A DNA stretch of 64,000 nt from Exiguobacterium chiriqhucha RW-2 (GCF_000416965.1 NZ_ATCL01000020.1:186001-250000), one strand, 5' to 3'. Shown: positions 52,976 to 62,666, counted from the stretch's first letter. Numbers and translations: made by a program. Notes: generated from the letters alone by a model not told the origin.

Positions 52976-53854
52976 ATGCAAGTATCAGAAGTGGAAGTGT
53001 TAATCGTCCTCGCCGAAGAGTTGAATATGCGGAAAGCGGCGGAGCGCTTGTTCGTCTCCCAGCCCGCACTCAGTCAGCGCCTCGTCACAATCGAGCATCA
53101 GTGGGGCAAGAAAATTTTTGTCCGTTCGACACGGGGCCTCGCGCTCACGCCGGACGGTGAAAAAATCATCGACTTCGCGAAGAAGATGTATAGCGAGGAG
53201 CAGGAGCTGCGTGGGGAGTTGACAGCGCAACAAGGTGAGGTGTACGGTACATTAAAAATCGCCGTCGCATCCATCATGGGTCAGTATTGGCTACCGCGCG
53301 TCTTGAAGCGATTCGTCGAGCGGTATCCATCGGTTCGAGTCAAACTCGTCACGGGCTGGTCAAGCGAGATGATGCGCTATATGCTAGAGGAAAATTTCCA
53401 TATCGGTATCATTCGCGGGAATCCGGATTGGCGCGGCGAGAAGATGAAATTGTTCTCAGATTCGCTTCACCTGGTCGACTTGCGGATGACCGATTTGAAA
53501 CAATTAAAAAATAACGAGCGTTCGTTCATTCAATTCAAGAGCGACTCGACGTATTATCAAGAAATTTTGGAGTGGTGGCAAGAGCGCTTCTCGAGCCCGC
53601 CGCTCACGACGCTCGTCGTCGACCAAATCGAGACGTGCAAACAGATGGCGTTACACGGAATCGGATTCGCGATTTTACCTGAGTCGACGATTCGCGATGT
53701 CGAGGCAATCAATAAGATTCCGCTCACGTCGTCGGATGGGATTCCGCTCGTCCGGGATACGTGGATGTTATCGACCGAGTCGATGCTCGAGTTGGCGCAA
53801 GTGAAGGCGTTTTGGGAGATTGTTGATGAAGTGACGAAGGAGAGTGTGGAATGA
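52976..53854 (+). CDS. ccpC: LysR-family regulator, CcpC-like
   Basis: A 292-residue LysR regulator. The N-terminal winged helix (LAEELNMRKAAERLFVSQPA) and the effector domain (VASIMGQYWLPRVLKRFVE, GIIRGNPDWRGEK, DQIETCKQMALHGIGFAILP) closely resemble B. subtilis CcpC, which senses citrate and represses citB and citZ. The match is from memory and not an alignment. It overlaps dapL by 4 bp, so both are made from one transcript. Confidence 0.87.
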   Translation: MQVSEVEVLIVLAEELNMRKAAERLFVSQPALSQRLVTIEHQWGKKIFVRSTRGLALTPDGEKIIDFAKKMYSEEQELRGELTAQQGEVYGTLKIAVASIMGQYWLPRVLKRFVERYPSVRVKLVTGWSSEMMRYMLEENFHIGIIRGNPDWRGEKMKLFSDSLHLVDLRMTDLKQLKNNERSFIQFKSDSTYYQEILEWWQERFSSPPLTTLVVDQIETCKQMALHGIGFAILPESTIRDVEAINKIPLTSSDGIPLVRDTWMLSTESMLELAQVKAFWEIVDEVTKESVE

Positions 53855-54972
53855 GTTGGGCAATTGAGGCAAGACGGCAATTACATTTGATTCCAGAACG
53901 AGGTTATGAAGAGTTCAAGACACAGGCGACGCTTGAGGAACTGATTCGATCCTTGAACTCGCCGCGCGTGCACATCTCGCATTGGCGTACCGGTTTGTTC
54001 GTCCGCATCGACGGGCTTGTCGGTGAAAAGACGATTGGTTACCGGGCCGACATGGACGGCTTACCGATCACCGAAGAGACGGGCCTCGAGTTTGCCTCGG
54101 TCCATGAAGGGATGATGCACGCCTGTGGCCATGACGTTCATATGGCAATCGCTCTCGGGTTGATTAAGCGAGCCGTCGAAGAGCCGCTCGACCATCACCT
54201 CGTCATCTTCTTCCAACCAGCCGAAGAAGGTCCGGGCGGTGCTGAACCGATGGCCATGTCGGAACTGTTCTATCATTTCCGCCCCGATGCGATGTTCGGA
54301 CTTCACGTCGCACCAGAATATCCTGTCGGCACGATCGCGTCGCGTCCAGGTGTTTTGTTCGCGAGTGCGCGCGAGTTGCATTTGACGATTCATGGGAAAG
54401 GCGGGCATGGTGCCTTCCCGCACGCCGGAATTGATGCCGTCATCGTTCAGGCCGCGTTGATTATGCAGCTGCAAACAATCGTCTCGCGGAACATCGACCC
54501 GATGGGCAGCGCGGTCATCTCGATCGGGAAAGTGATGGCTGGGACGAAAGAGAACATCATCGCGGACACGGCGAAGCTTGACGGTACGATTCGGGCCTTG
54601 TCGGACAAGGAGATGGTTGTGCTCGAACGACGCATCCGTCAAATCATCGCCGGGGTGGAGATGACGTATAACGTCCACATCGACCTCGAGTTCGGCAATC
54701 GTTATCATGAGGTCGTCAACGACGAGCGTTATTTGTTCCAATTCGAAGAAGCGGTCGAGGAAGTCGGATACTCATACAAGACGTGCGTACCGGCCATGAC
54801 AGGTGAAGATTTCGGATACATGCTGAAACAAGTACCAGGCTTTATGGTCTGGCTCGGCGTGAACGATATGGGCTCGGGACTTCACCAATCGACGCTCAAC
54901 CCGGATGAGCGGGCCATCGATGTCGCCATCGAGCTGTTCGATCATTTCTTTAGAACGGCCATCATTAAATGA
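53851..54972 (+). CDS. dapL: N-acetyldiaminopimelate deacetylase
   Basis: A 373-residue M20-family metallohydrolase of the acetylase branch of lysine/diaminopimelate synthesis (YkuR-like). Metal-binding motifs: GYRADMDGLPI, ACGHDVHM (Cys92, His94), QPAEEGPGGAEPM, and the dimerisation-domain HGKGGHGAFPHAGIDAV. DFGYMLKQVPGFMVWLGV carries a late ligand. Length is normal. The acetyltransferase dapH is not next to it. Confidence 0.93.
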   Translation: MSWAIEARRQLHLIPERGYEEFKTQATLEELIRSLNSPRVHISHWRTGLFVRIDGLVGEKTIGYRADMDGLPITEETGLEFASVHEGMMHACGHDVHMAIALGLIKRAVEEPLDHHLVIFFQPAEEGPGGAEPMAMSELFYHFRPDAMFGLHVAPEYPVGTIASRPGVLFASARELHLTIHGKGGHGAFPHAGIDAVIVQAALIMQLQTIVSRNIDPMGSAVISIGKVMAGTKENIIADTAKLDGTIRALSDKEMVVLERRIRQIIAGVEMTYNVHIDLEFGNRYHEVVNDERYLFQFEEAVEEVGYSYKTCVPAMTGEDFGYMLKQVPGFMVWLGVNDMGSGLHQSTLNPDERAIDVAIELFDHFFRTAIIK

Positions 54973-54976
54973 AGCA

Positions 54977-55003
54977 AGCGGACACGACGGTGTCCGCTTT
55001 TTT
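54977..55003 (+). terminator. Terminator after dapL
   Basis: AGCGGACAC-GACG-GTGTCCGCT followed by T6. Confidence 0.93.
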
Positions 55004-55093
55004 GTATGAAATGTGTAGAATTGTGCGTGAACCGTTAAAGATTTGGGAAAAAAGTAAGAGTTGTAAAGCGTCGATATTGTTAAGCATGCTCAA

Positions 55094-55218
55094 ATGTGAA
55101 CATTTTGCGAACTCAAGCATTGAGACATTACAGCGCTATATAAAATCATTATGATAAGGGTATCCAAGGGAAATCATCTGTGATGTTGCGCGATAGACAT
55201 TGGTTTAAAGCGCTAGAG
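55094..55218 (+). promoter_or_regulatory. cydAB upstream region with weak Rex-like and cre-like sites
   Basis: The 240-bp gap before cydA is A/T-rich. ATGTGAACATTTTGCGAA (55094-55111) matches the Rex consensus at 10 of 14 positions, with a perfect TGTGAA half. TTAAAGCGCTAGAG (55205-55218) in the leader matches cre at 10 of 13. A possible promoter is TTGAGA (55120-55125) with TAAAAT (55141-55146, 15-bp spacer). Rex and CcpA control of cyd is known in B. subtilis; here it is a suggestion. Confidence 0.4.
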
Positions 55219-55240
55219 AGAGATAGGAGGTAATCAATAG

Positions 55241-56629
55241 ATGTTTCAAGATCCTGTCCTGATGAGCCGGGCGTTAACGGCACTCACGTTGGGTTTCCAC
55301 GTGATATTTGCCACAATCGGCGTCGGGGTTCCATTACTCATTTTATTGGCAGAATTTCTAGGTATTAAAAAGAAAGATCCGAAATACACCTTGATGGCCC
55401 GTCGGTGGTCACGGGGATATGTCGTCACAGTAGCGGTCGGTGTCGTGACAGGTACGGCAATCGGGCTCCAGCTGTCTTTACTTTGGCCGAACCTCATGCG
55501 GGTCGCCGGTCAAACGATCGCACTTCCACTGTTCATGGAAACGTTCGCTTTCTTCTTTGAAGCGATCTTCCTCGGTATTTATTTGTACACGTGGGATCGA
55601 TTTAAAAACCCGTGGCACCATATGCTAGTCGGGATTCCAGTCGCGGTCGGTGCCTTGTTCTCAGGGTTCTTCATTACGACCGTCAACAGCTTCATGAACC
55701 AGCCGGTCGGATTTGATATTGTCGACGGTCGACTCGCCAACGTGAGTCCAATCGAGGCGATGTTCAGCCCAGCAATGCCGACCAAAATGGCGCACGTCTT
55801 GACGTCGGCCATTTTGACATCGGCGTTCATTCTAGCCGCCATCGCCGCTGTCCAGTTGCTCCGTCAGCGACGGAACCAGCTTGATAAGTTATCAATCGAG
55901 TATCATAAAAAAGGTCTTCGCTTGACGATGACCGTCGCGCTCATCTTCGCGATTGCGACTGCACTCGTCGGCGACTTCTCAGGTAAATACTTGGCGAAGT
56001 ACCAGCCGGACAAATTGGCGGCTGCGGAGTGGCATTTTGAAACCTCCTCGGAGGCTGAGCTGATTCTAGGCGGATGGCTCGAGGAAGACGGAGAGGGCGG
56101 TTACGAAGTACGTGGCGCCTTGAAGATTCCGTACGCCTTGTCAATCCTAGCGGGCGGTGTGCCGAACTACGAGGTGACCGGTCTTGATGAATTTGCGAAA
56201 GAAGATCAACCTCCACTATTCATCCACTACCTGTTTGATGCGATGGTCGGGATTGGGATGTTGCTGGCATTGATTTCGTTCTTGTTCGTGCTCGGACGAT
56301 ATATCAAGCGACTGCCTCAATTCAGTAAACCGATGCTCATCGCCATCGCCGCAGGCGGTCCGCTCGCGATGATGGCCATCGAGTTTGGTTGGTTCTTCGC
56401 AGAGTTCGGTCGTCAGCCGTGGGCGCTTTACGATTTGATGCGCACGAGTGAGGCGGCGACGACATCGGCAAACGTAGGATGGATGCTTATCGCCTTTGCG
56501 ATCCTGTATGCAGTTCTTGGCGTGGTCACGGTACTCGTCTTGACTCGTCTGTTCAAGGACAACCCAGTAGGGAAAGAACTAAAACAATCGGAGCATCGCG
56601 GTGAAGCGATGTTCGCGGATGAAGTGTGA
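55241..56629 (+). CDS. cydA: Cytochrome bd oxidase subunit I
   Basis: A 462-residue quinol oxidase subunit carrying haems b558, b595 and d. Conserved features include SRALTALTLGFHVIFA with the haem-ligand His, GTAIGLQLSLLWPNLM, the METFAFFFEAIFLG block, and the C-terminal EFGWFFAEFGRQPWA. A short Q-loop places it in the Bacillus-type group. It is followed 14 bp later by cydB. The cydCD assembly genes are not adjacent. Confidence 0.96.
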   Translation: MFQDPVLMSRALTALTLGFHVIFATIGVGVPLLILLAEFLGIKKKDPKYTLMARRWSRGYVVTVAVGVVTGTAIGLQLSLLWPNLMRVAGQTIALPLFMETFAFFFEAIFLGIYLYTWDRFKNPWHHMLVGIPVAVGALFSGFFITTVNSFMNQPVGFDIVDGRLANVSPIEAMFSPAMPTKMAHVLTSAILTSAFILAAIAAVQLLRQRRNQLDKLSIEYHKKGLRLTMTVALIFAIATALVGDFSGKYLAKYQPDKLAAAEWHFETSSEAELILGGWLEEDGEGGYEVRGALKIPYALSILAGGVPNYEVTGLDEFAKEDQPPLFIHYLFDAMVGIGMLLALISFLFVLGRYIKRLPQFSKPMLIAIAAGGPLAMMAIEFGWFFAEFGRQPWALYDLMRTSEAATTSANVGWMLIAFAILYAVLGVVTVLVLTRLFKDNPVGKELKQSEHRGEAMFADEV

Positions 56630-56643
56630 TCGGAGGGTATGAC

Positions 56644-57675
56644 ATGCAGATTCAAGAATTAGGGATTGCCGTACTATGGACGTTTTTGTACGGCTATCTC
56701 ATCGTCGCATCGATTGATTTCGGTGCCGGCTTCTTCGCTTTCTATAGTAAGTACACGAAGCGGGACCAAAAGATCAACCGTCTGATTGCACGGTATTTAT
56801 CGCCGACGTGGGAAGTGACGAACGTGTTCTTCGTCTTCTTCTTCGTCGGGATCGTCGGGTTTTTCCCAGATACGGCTTACTATTACGGGACGGCACTTCT
56901 CGTACCGGCCTCGGTCGTGTTGATTCTGTTGGCGATTCGCGGTAGTTTCTACGCGTTTGCCAACTACGGCTCAAAAGAGAGCACGTTCTATATGTTCTTA
57001 TATGGGGCGACCGGGCTGTTAATCCCGGCCTCGATGTCTACCGTTCTTACGGTCAGCCAAGGCGGATTTATCAATGAGACCGAGTCGGGCGTCTTCTTTG
57101 ACGGCATGAAGTTGTTCACTAACTTCTACTCTTGGACCGTCGTCACCTTGGCAATCGTGTCGGTGCTCTATATCAGTGCCATGTTCCTCTTGTTCTATGC
57201 CGATAAGGCGCGTGACGCTCAGGCGGTCCCACTCGTTCGAAAATGGGCCTTGTTCTGGAGCGTTCCGACGATTGTCGCGTCGGGCCTCGTCTTCTTCGGG
57301 TTGAAGTCGCAGGCAGCTTGGCATTATGAGAGCATCTTAGCGGGCAACTGGTGGTGGTTCGCTGCAAGTTTCATCTTCTTCGCTGTAGCCGTTGCACTCG
57401 TCTACATGAAGCGAAACTACGGCATCGCGTTCTTGATGGTCATGGGTCAGTTCTTTATGGCCTGGTTCGGATACGGATATACGCACTTGCCGTACATTCT
57501 TTATCCGTACATCGACATCAACGGAAGCGTCGTCAACGAGTCGATGGCCATCGCCCTCGTCGTCGTCTTCATCCTCGGATTGCTCTTGCTCGTACCGGCG
57601 CTGTATCTCTTGCTACGCCTGTTCTTGTTCGACAATGACTATGTACGCGGAAAGCGTTCGAGTGGTAAAGCGTAA
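56644..57675 (+). CDS. cydB: Cytochrome bd oxidase subunit II
   Basis: A 343-residue membrane partner of CydA. The N-terminal IAVLWTFLYGYLIVASIDFGAG and SPTWEVTNVFFVFF segments and repeated helices fit the family. ATG 56644 is chosen because GGAGGG (56632-56637) precedes it; the frame start at 56626 would overlap the cydA stop. Confidence 0.94.
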   Translation: MQIQELGIAVLWTFLYGYLIVASIDFGAGFFAFYSKYTKRDQKINRLIARYLSPTWEVTNVFFVFFFVGIVGFFPDTAYYYGTALLVPASVVLILLAIRGSFYAFANYGSKESTFYMFLYGATGLLIPASMSTVLTVSQGGFINETESGVFFDGMKLFTNFYSWTVVTLAIVSVLYISAMFLLFYADKARDAQAVPLVRKWALFWSVPTIVASGLVFFGLKSQAAWHYESILAGNWWWFAASFIFFAVAVALVYMKRNYGIAFLMVMGQFFMAWFGYGYTHLPYILYPYIDINGSVVNESMAIALVVVFILGLLLLVPALYLLLRLFLFDNDYVRGKRSSGKA

Positions 57676-57700
57676 AGACCGGATATTCCGGTCTTTTTTT
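57676..57700 (+). terminator. Terminator of cydAB
   Basis: AGACCGGA-TAT-TCCGGTCT with T7. Confidence 0.92.
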
Positions 57701-57782
57701 GTATAGTTTTTTTGAGGGGAATCGGTTACACTGTACGAAGAATCGGGAACAGAAACAGCGTAGGAAAGGGATGTATGAAATT

Positions 57783-58445
57783 ATGACAGGTGAATTTGCA
57801 GTCATCGGATTAGGACGGTTTGGCGGCTCGATCGTTCGTGAATTGTCGGCGAACGGTTATGACGTGTTGGCGATCGATGCGGATGAAGAACGCGTCAACG
57901 AGTTTATGGGATTGGCGACGCATGCGGTCATCGCGGACACGACCGACGAGAACGTATTGAAAAGTCTTGGCATTCGCAACTTTGAACACGTGATTGTGGC
58001 CATCGGTGAAAACATTCAAGCCTCGATTTTGACGACACTCATTTTAAAAGAGCTCGGCGTTCAAATCATCACGGTCAAGGCGACGAATGATTATCACGAG
58101 AAAGTGTTGCGTCGCATCGGGGCCGATAACATCGTCCACCCAGAGCGCGACATGGGCATCCGGATTGCGAACGGATTGATGAGCCAAAGCATCCTTGACT
58201 ACCTCGAGCTCTCGAACGAGCACTCGATTGTTGAAATTAAAGCGTCGGACAAACTGTCGAACAAGTCGCTCATCGATCTGGACCTTCGCGCCAAATACGG
58301 CGTCAACATCGTCGCGGTCCGCCGCAATGATGACGTCATCATCTCACCGCAAGCCGACGAGATGATTTTGCCAGAGGACATCTTGATCATCATCGGGAAA
58401 GATACGGACTTGGATCGACTCGAACGCACACTTCGGTCCAGATAA
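57783..58445 (+). CDS. ktrC: Potassium-uptake regulatory subunit KtrC (RCK protein)
   Basis: A 220-residue cytosolic gating subunit for a KtrD/KtrB-type K+ channel. RCK_N (about 1-135) holds the nucleotide loop IGLGRFGGSIVREL and VAIGENIQASILTTLILKE; RCK_C (about 140-218) is the known c-di-AMP-binding module. ATG 57783 matches the Bacillus KtrC start; ATG 57771 in frame is possible. The membrane subunit is not adjacent, as in Bacillus. Confidence 0.94.
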   Translation: MTGEFAVIGLGRFGGSIVRELSANGYDVLAIDADEERVNEFMGLATHAVIADTTDENVLKSLGIRNFEHVIVAIGENIQASILTTLILKELGVQIITVKATNDYHEKVLRRIGADNIVHPERDMGIRIANGLMSQSILDYLELSNEHSIVEIKASDKLSNKSLIDLDLRAKYGVNIVAVRRNDDVIISPQADEMILPEDILIIIGKDTDLDRLERTLRSR

Positions 58446-58475
58446 AAAACGAGAGGCGCGCGCCTCTCGTTTTTC
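58446..58475. terminator. Bidirectional terminator between ktrC and the HAD gene
   Basis: AAAAACGAGAGGCGC and GCGCCTCTCGTTTTT form a near-continuous palindrome with T ends on both strands. Confidence 0.92.
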
Positions 58476-58476
58476 A

Positions 58477-59253
58477 TTAAATGAGCTTCATTGATTTTAA
58501 GCCGTACTCGATTCCATCTTCGAGAATCGATTTCGTCACGAAGTCGGCGACTTCTTTCGCTTCGACCCGGGCATTGCCCATTGCGATGCCCGTTCCAACG
58601 TATTGAAGCATCGCCAAATCGTTCAAGGCGTCGCCGAACGCGTACGTGTTCTCGAGCCGATAGCCGTTCGTCTCGATGAAGTGGCGGATACCGTCGGCTT
58701 TACTGGCGCCACGATTGATGACGTCCATGGCGTGCGGATGCCAGCGGATGAAATCAAACTCGCCGTACGCATCCAAATAGTGATGTTCTTCTTCAGGCGT
58801 GCAATACAGGAGCGTCTGATAGACGGCCTGTTCGATATGGAAATTCGGATCATATGTCGGAATCGGCATATCAAGTTCTCCGAGTGACTGTTCGACGACA
58901 TGGTCGTTCGCTTTCGTGGCACCGCCACGGTGTTGTCCGAGATAGACGAGCGTATGGTCGTTTGAGCCGGCATGTTCGGTCAAGCGACGGAGCGCGTCGG
59001 TCGGCAACGTGTTCCGATAGACGACCTCGCCTTGGTGGACGACGATTTGTCCGTTGTAGCAGACAAAGCTGTCGATGCCGAGCTGTTCTGGGATATCAGA
59101 CAGCATCGCCGGGCCACGCCCTGTCGCGATGAACGTCTCGACGCCGTTGTGGCGTAGCTGCTGAATGGCCGAGATCGTCGAAGGGGGAATGTACGACCCT
59201 TCATGGAGCAACGTGCCATCGATGTCAAAAAAGACTACTTTCTTATCTTCCAT
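58477..59253 (-). CDS. Cof-type HAD phosphatase (YkrA-like)
   Basis: A 258-residue HAD-superfamily IIB hydrolase. Motif I FFDIDGTLL (Asp10, Asp12), motif II IATGRG, motif III Lys in GASKADGIRH, motif IV FGDALNDLAMLQ. The C2B cap lies between II and III. Sugar or nucleotide phosphates are usual substrates; specificity unknown. Divergent from rnjA, matching the B. subtilis ykrA-ykqC neighbourhood. Confidence 0.93.
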   Translation of the reverse strand: MEDKKVVFFDIDGTLLHEGSYIPPSTISAIQQLRHNGVETFIATGRGPAMLSDIPEQLGIDSFVCYNGQIVVHQGEVVYRNTLPTDALRRLTEHAGSNDHTLVYLGQHRGGATKANDHVVEQSLGELDMPIPTYDPNFHIEQAVYQTLLYCTPEEEHHYLDAYGEFDFIRWHPHAMDVINRGASKADGIRHFIETNGYRLENTYAFGDALNDLAMLQYVGTGIAMGNARVEAKEVADFVTKSILEDGIEYGLKSMKLI

Positions 59254-59349
59254 TTTGTTTCACCATGCTTTCTCTGTCTTGATTAAGTCAGTTGTATACT
59301 AAAAAGCATAACACGAAATCGAGAAACCGCCCTCAATCTTACGTCAATA

Positions 59350-59379
59350 GTGAAATATTGTCACAATATGAGCTATAAT
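59350..59379 (+). promoter_or_regulatory. Probable promoter of rnjA
   Basis: Perfect -10 TATAAT (59374-59379) with GTGAAA (59350-59355) at 18 bp as the likeliest -35. It gives a leader of about 85 bases with no visible gene in it. Confidence 0.5.
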
Positions 59380-59472
59380 GAAGAAAGAATCTTACGGAAC
59401 GTAATTATATTGCGAGAATCACTTATGTTTCACATAGATGAACATCAACTACTTGTAGTAAGGAGAGATTAA

Positions 59473-61140
59473 ATGAAGTTTGTAAAGAACCACCAAACAG
59501 CTGTGTTCGCACTAGGCGGACTCGGAGAAATTGGGAAGAACACGTACGTTGTTCAATTCCAAGATGAAATCATCGTCATCGATGCGGGCGTCATGTTCCC
59601 GGAGGATGACTTGCTTGGAATCGACTACGTGATCCCTGATTACTCGTACTTGATTAAAAACAAAGACAAAGTCAAAGGGGTATTCATCACCCACGGTCAC
59701 GAAGACCATATCGGCGGCATCCCGTTTCTCTTGAAGCAAGTGAAGCTTCCGATTTACGCGACAAAACTCGCGCTCGGCTTGATTAAAGTGAAACTCGAAG
59801 AGCACGGGTTGCTCCGCGAGGCGGAACTGCATGAGATTGATGAGGACGCCATCGTCAAGTTCAGAAAGACGAGCATCTCGTTCTTCCGCACGACTCACTC
59901 GATTCCGAACTCGCTCGGTGTCGTCGTGAAGACGCCACAAGGGAATATCGTCCATACCGGTGACTTTAAGTTCGACTTCACACCGGTCGGCGAACCGGCT
60001 GACATTGCCAAGATGGCAGACATCGGGAAAGAAGGCGTGCTTTGCCTCTTGTCCGATTCGACGAACGCAGAAGTCGAAGGCTTCACGATGAGTGAAAAAG
60101 TTGTCGGCGGCACGATCAGTGAGACGTTCCGGAAAGCCGAAGGGCGCGTCATCTTCGCGACGTTCGCCTCGAACATTTATCGCCTGCAACAAGTCGTCGA
60201 CGCTTGTGCCGAGACGGGCCGTCATTTGGCCATCTTCGGCCGTTCGATGGACAAGGTCATGACGATCGGGCAAGAGCTCGGCTTCATCAACGTCCCGAAA
60301 GGCATGATCGTCGAAGCGAATCAGTTACGGAACTACGAGCCGCATGAAGTGGCGATTCTTTGTACCGGTTCGCAAGGTGAGCCGATGGCTGCGCTCAGCC
60401 GCATCGCCAACGGAACACACCGTCAAGTATCGATCATTCCTGGCGACACGGTCATCTTCTCGTCATCTCCGATTCCGGGTAACGCCATCTCGGTCGGGAA
60501 AACGATCGACCAATTGTATAAAGCCGGCGCGGACGTCGTTTACGGAAAATTGACGAACATCCACACGTCGGGTCACGGGTCGCAACAAGAGCAATTGCTC
60601 ATGATTCGCTTGCTCAATCCGAAATTCTTCATGCCGATTCACGGGGAGTACCGCATGTTGGTGAAACACGCCGAACTCGCCGAATCGGTCGGCATCCCGA
60701 AAGAGAACAGCTTCATCATGGATAACGGTGAAGTGCTCGCCGTCGACGCCGACTCGGCCGCCATCACCGGGAAAATCTCGGCCAACGCCGTGTACGTCGA
60801 CGGAAACGGCATCGGGGACATCGGCAATATCGTCTTGCGCGATCGCCGCATCCTTTCAGAGGACGGACTCGTCGTCGTCGTCATCAGCATCGACGGCAAG
60901 ACGCGTAAACTCGTCTCAGGTCCGGATATCATTTCACGCGGCTTCGTCTATATGCGCGAATCGGGCAGCTTGATTCGTGACGGCGAGCGCTTGCTCAAGA
61001 AGACGGTCGAGCAAGGGTTGTCGAACAAACAGATGAAGTGGTCGGAGTTGAAACAACTCGTCTCGGATACACTCACGCCATACTTGGCACAAAAAACACG
61101 AAGACACCCAATGGTTCTTCCGATCATCATGGAAGTATGA
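59473..61140 (+). CDS. rnjA: Ribonuclease J1
   Basis: A 555-residue metallo-beta-lactamase/beta-CASP ribonuclease with 5'-3' exonuclease and endonuclease activity, central to mRNA decay in Bacillota. The zinc motif HGHEDH gives His74, His76, Asp78 and His79. The beta-CASP block includes [25 protein letters not shown] and [12 protein letters not shown]. Full length, with the C-terminal domain. The rpoY (epsilon) gene normally just upstream in Bacillus is not seen here. Confidence 0.97.
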   Translation: MKFVKNHQTAVFALGGLGEIGKNTYVVQFQDEIIVIDAGVMFPEDDLLGIDYVIPDYSYLIKNKDKVKGVFITHGHEDHIGGIPFLLKQVKLPIYATKLALGLIKVKLEEHGLLREAELHEIDEDAIVKFRKTSISFFRTTHSIPNSLGVVVKTPQGNIVHTGDFKFDFTPVGEPADIAKMADIGKEGVLCLLSDSTNAEVEGFTMSEKVVGGTISETFRKAEGRVIFATFASNIYRLQQVVDACAETGRHLAIFGRSMDKVMTIGQELGFINVPKGMIVEANQLRNYEPHEVAILCTGSQGEPMAALSRIANGTHRQVSIIPGDTVIFSSSPIPGNAISVGKTIDQLYKAGADVVYGKLTNIHTSGHGSQQEQLLMIRLLNPKFFMPIHGEYRMLVKHAELAESVGIPKENSFIMDNGEVLAVDADSAAITGKISANAVYVDGNGIGDIGNIVLRDRRILSEDGLVVVVISIDGKTRKLVSGPDIISRGFVYMRESGSLIRDGERLLKKTVEQGLSNKQMKWSELKQLVSDTLTPYLAQKTRRHPMVLPIIMEV

Positions 61141-61145
61141 ACGAG

Positions 61146-61175
61146 CGGGCTGTAGGGGACTACAGCCCGTTTTTT
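61146..61175 (+). terminator. Terminator after rnjA
   Basis: CGGGCTGTAG-GGGA-CTACAGCCCG followed by T6. Confidence 0.94.
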
Positions 61176-61205
61176 AGAGGACAAAGATAAAGGAGATGGT
61201 GTCTG

Positions 61206-62663
61206 ATGGAACGCAAGAAACGGAAGAAAGGTTGGTTGAAATGGGGCCTGGCCGCATTCGCCTTACTCTTCCTCATCACGATGGTATACCATCAAGTCAA
61301 ACCGTTGCCGGACGGCGTGTCGCGTGCGTCGGAACCGGTCGCGATTTCGGATGACCAAATCGATTTTTTATTTGATTTGACGTATCAAGGGGAAGACACG
61401 GAAGTGAACGAGCAAGAGATTTTTCAAGACGTCGAGCGGTCAATCCGCGAGGCGCGGGAATATATCGTCATGGACTTTTTCTTATTCAACCCATATTCGA
61501 ATGAAGACCGGCAATATCCGGACATCACGGCCAAACTGTCATCGGCTTTGCTCGAACAGATGGAAGCCTATCCGGACATGAACGTCGTCTTAATCACGGA
61601 TGAAATCAATACGACCTATAACGGACACGCGTCCGATCATCTCGACGTCTTGAAGGAAGCGGGCGCGGAAATCGTCTACACGAACCTCGATGCGCTCCGC
61701 GACCCGAACATCTTATACTCGACGCTGTATCGGATCGGGTTCCAATGGTTCGGGGACAGCCAGAACGGCTGGTTGCCGAACCCGATGGCCAAATCGGCAC
61801 CGGACATCACGATCCGGTCGTATTTACGGCTGTTGAACGTGAAAGCGAACCACCGCAAAGTGATGGTGACCGAGAATGACGGCTTCGTCTTATCGGCCAA
61901 CCCGCATGATGCGAGCGGGTATCATTCAAACGTCGGGGTGCGGCTCGATGGCCCGATTTTAGCGGACATCCTCGAAGGGGAGGAAGCGATCGCGACGTTC
62001 TCGAAAGGGGATGCCGAACGTTTCCCGAGCGAGGAGAAACTCGCGAATCTGCGCGACGAGCCGTCGGAAGGCCCGATGCAAATCCGCTACGTCACGGAAT
62101 CCAAGATTCAGGACGCCGTCATCAAGGCGATGGAAGAAGCGGAATCAGGTGAGACGATTTGGATCGGCATGTTCTACTTGGCCGACCGAAACATCATTCA
62201 AGCCATTCATGAGGCCGCCGAGCGCGGCGTCTTCGTCAAACTGATTCTTGACCCGAATACGAACGCGTTCGGGCGCGACAAGTCAGGATTGCCGAACTTG
62301 CCGGTCGCCGCGGAATTGAACACGGTGAACCCGGAGCAAATCGAGATTCGGTGGTACGAAGTCGGCGAAGAGCAGTACCACCCGAAGATGCTGTACGTGG
62401 AAGGGGACCGTCGAGTCGTCGTCATCGGGTCGGGCAACTATACGACCCGCAACATGAACGATTACAACTTGGAGGCGGATGTCGAAGTCGTCACGACCGA
62501 GGAGACAGCGTTCATCCGCGAGGTCGACGGGTACTTCAAGCGTCTCTGGAACAACGAGCAAGGAACGTATACGCTCGCCTATGATGAGATTCAGACCGAT
62601 TTGCCAATCGGAAAGTATGTGATTTATTGGATCCAGAAACTCACTTGGACGATGACCTACTGA
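61206..62663 (+). CDS. Phospholipase D-like membrane protein with variant HKD motifs
   Basis: A 485-residue protein with a basic N-terminus, one transmembrane helix (about residues 12-30) and two PLD domains outside or at the membrane. The motifs read H216-R-K218-VMVT-E223 and H392-P-K394-MLYV-E399. Both therefore have Glu where the canonical HxKx4D has Asp; an Asp follows two residues later in the first (ENDG) and one later after Gly in the second (EGD). GSGNYTTRNMNDYNLE supplies the usual GSxN. It could be a cardiolipin-synthase-like or phosphodiesterase relative. Function not established. Confidence 0.85.
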   Translation: MERKKRKKGWLKWGLAAFALLFLITMVYHQVKPLPDGVSRASEPVAISDDQIDFLFDLTYQGEDTEVNEQEIFQDVERSIREAREYIVMDFFLFNPYSNEDRQYPDITAKLSSALLEQMEAYPDMNVVLITDEINTTYNGHASDHLDVLKEAGAEIVYTNLDALRDPNILYSTLYRIGFQWFGDSQNGWLPNPMAKSAPDITIRSYLRLLNVKANHRKVMVTENDGFVLSANPHDASGYHSNVGVRLDGPILADILEGEEAIATFSKGDAERFPSEEKLANLRDEPSEGPMQIRYVTESKIQDAVIKAMEEAESGETIWIGMFYLADRNIIQAIHEAAERGVFVKLILDPNTNAFGRDKSGLPNLPVAAELNTVNPEQIEIRWYEVGEEQYHPKMLYVEGDRRVVVIGSGNYTTRNMNDYNLEADVEVVTTEETAFIREVDGYFKRLWNNEQGTYTLAYDEIQTDLPIGKYVIYWIQKLTWTMTY

Positions 62664-62666
62664 CAC

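Noticed and set aside
59512-60273. Minus-strand frame of 253 codons across rnjA
   Set aside because: Antisense shadow of RNase J1; high Arg/Asp/Val content, no ribosome-binding site.
27810-62663. Two PLD-family genes as one duplicated pair
   Set aside because: They share only the PLD fold; motifs, length and topology differ, and they are 32 kb apart.
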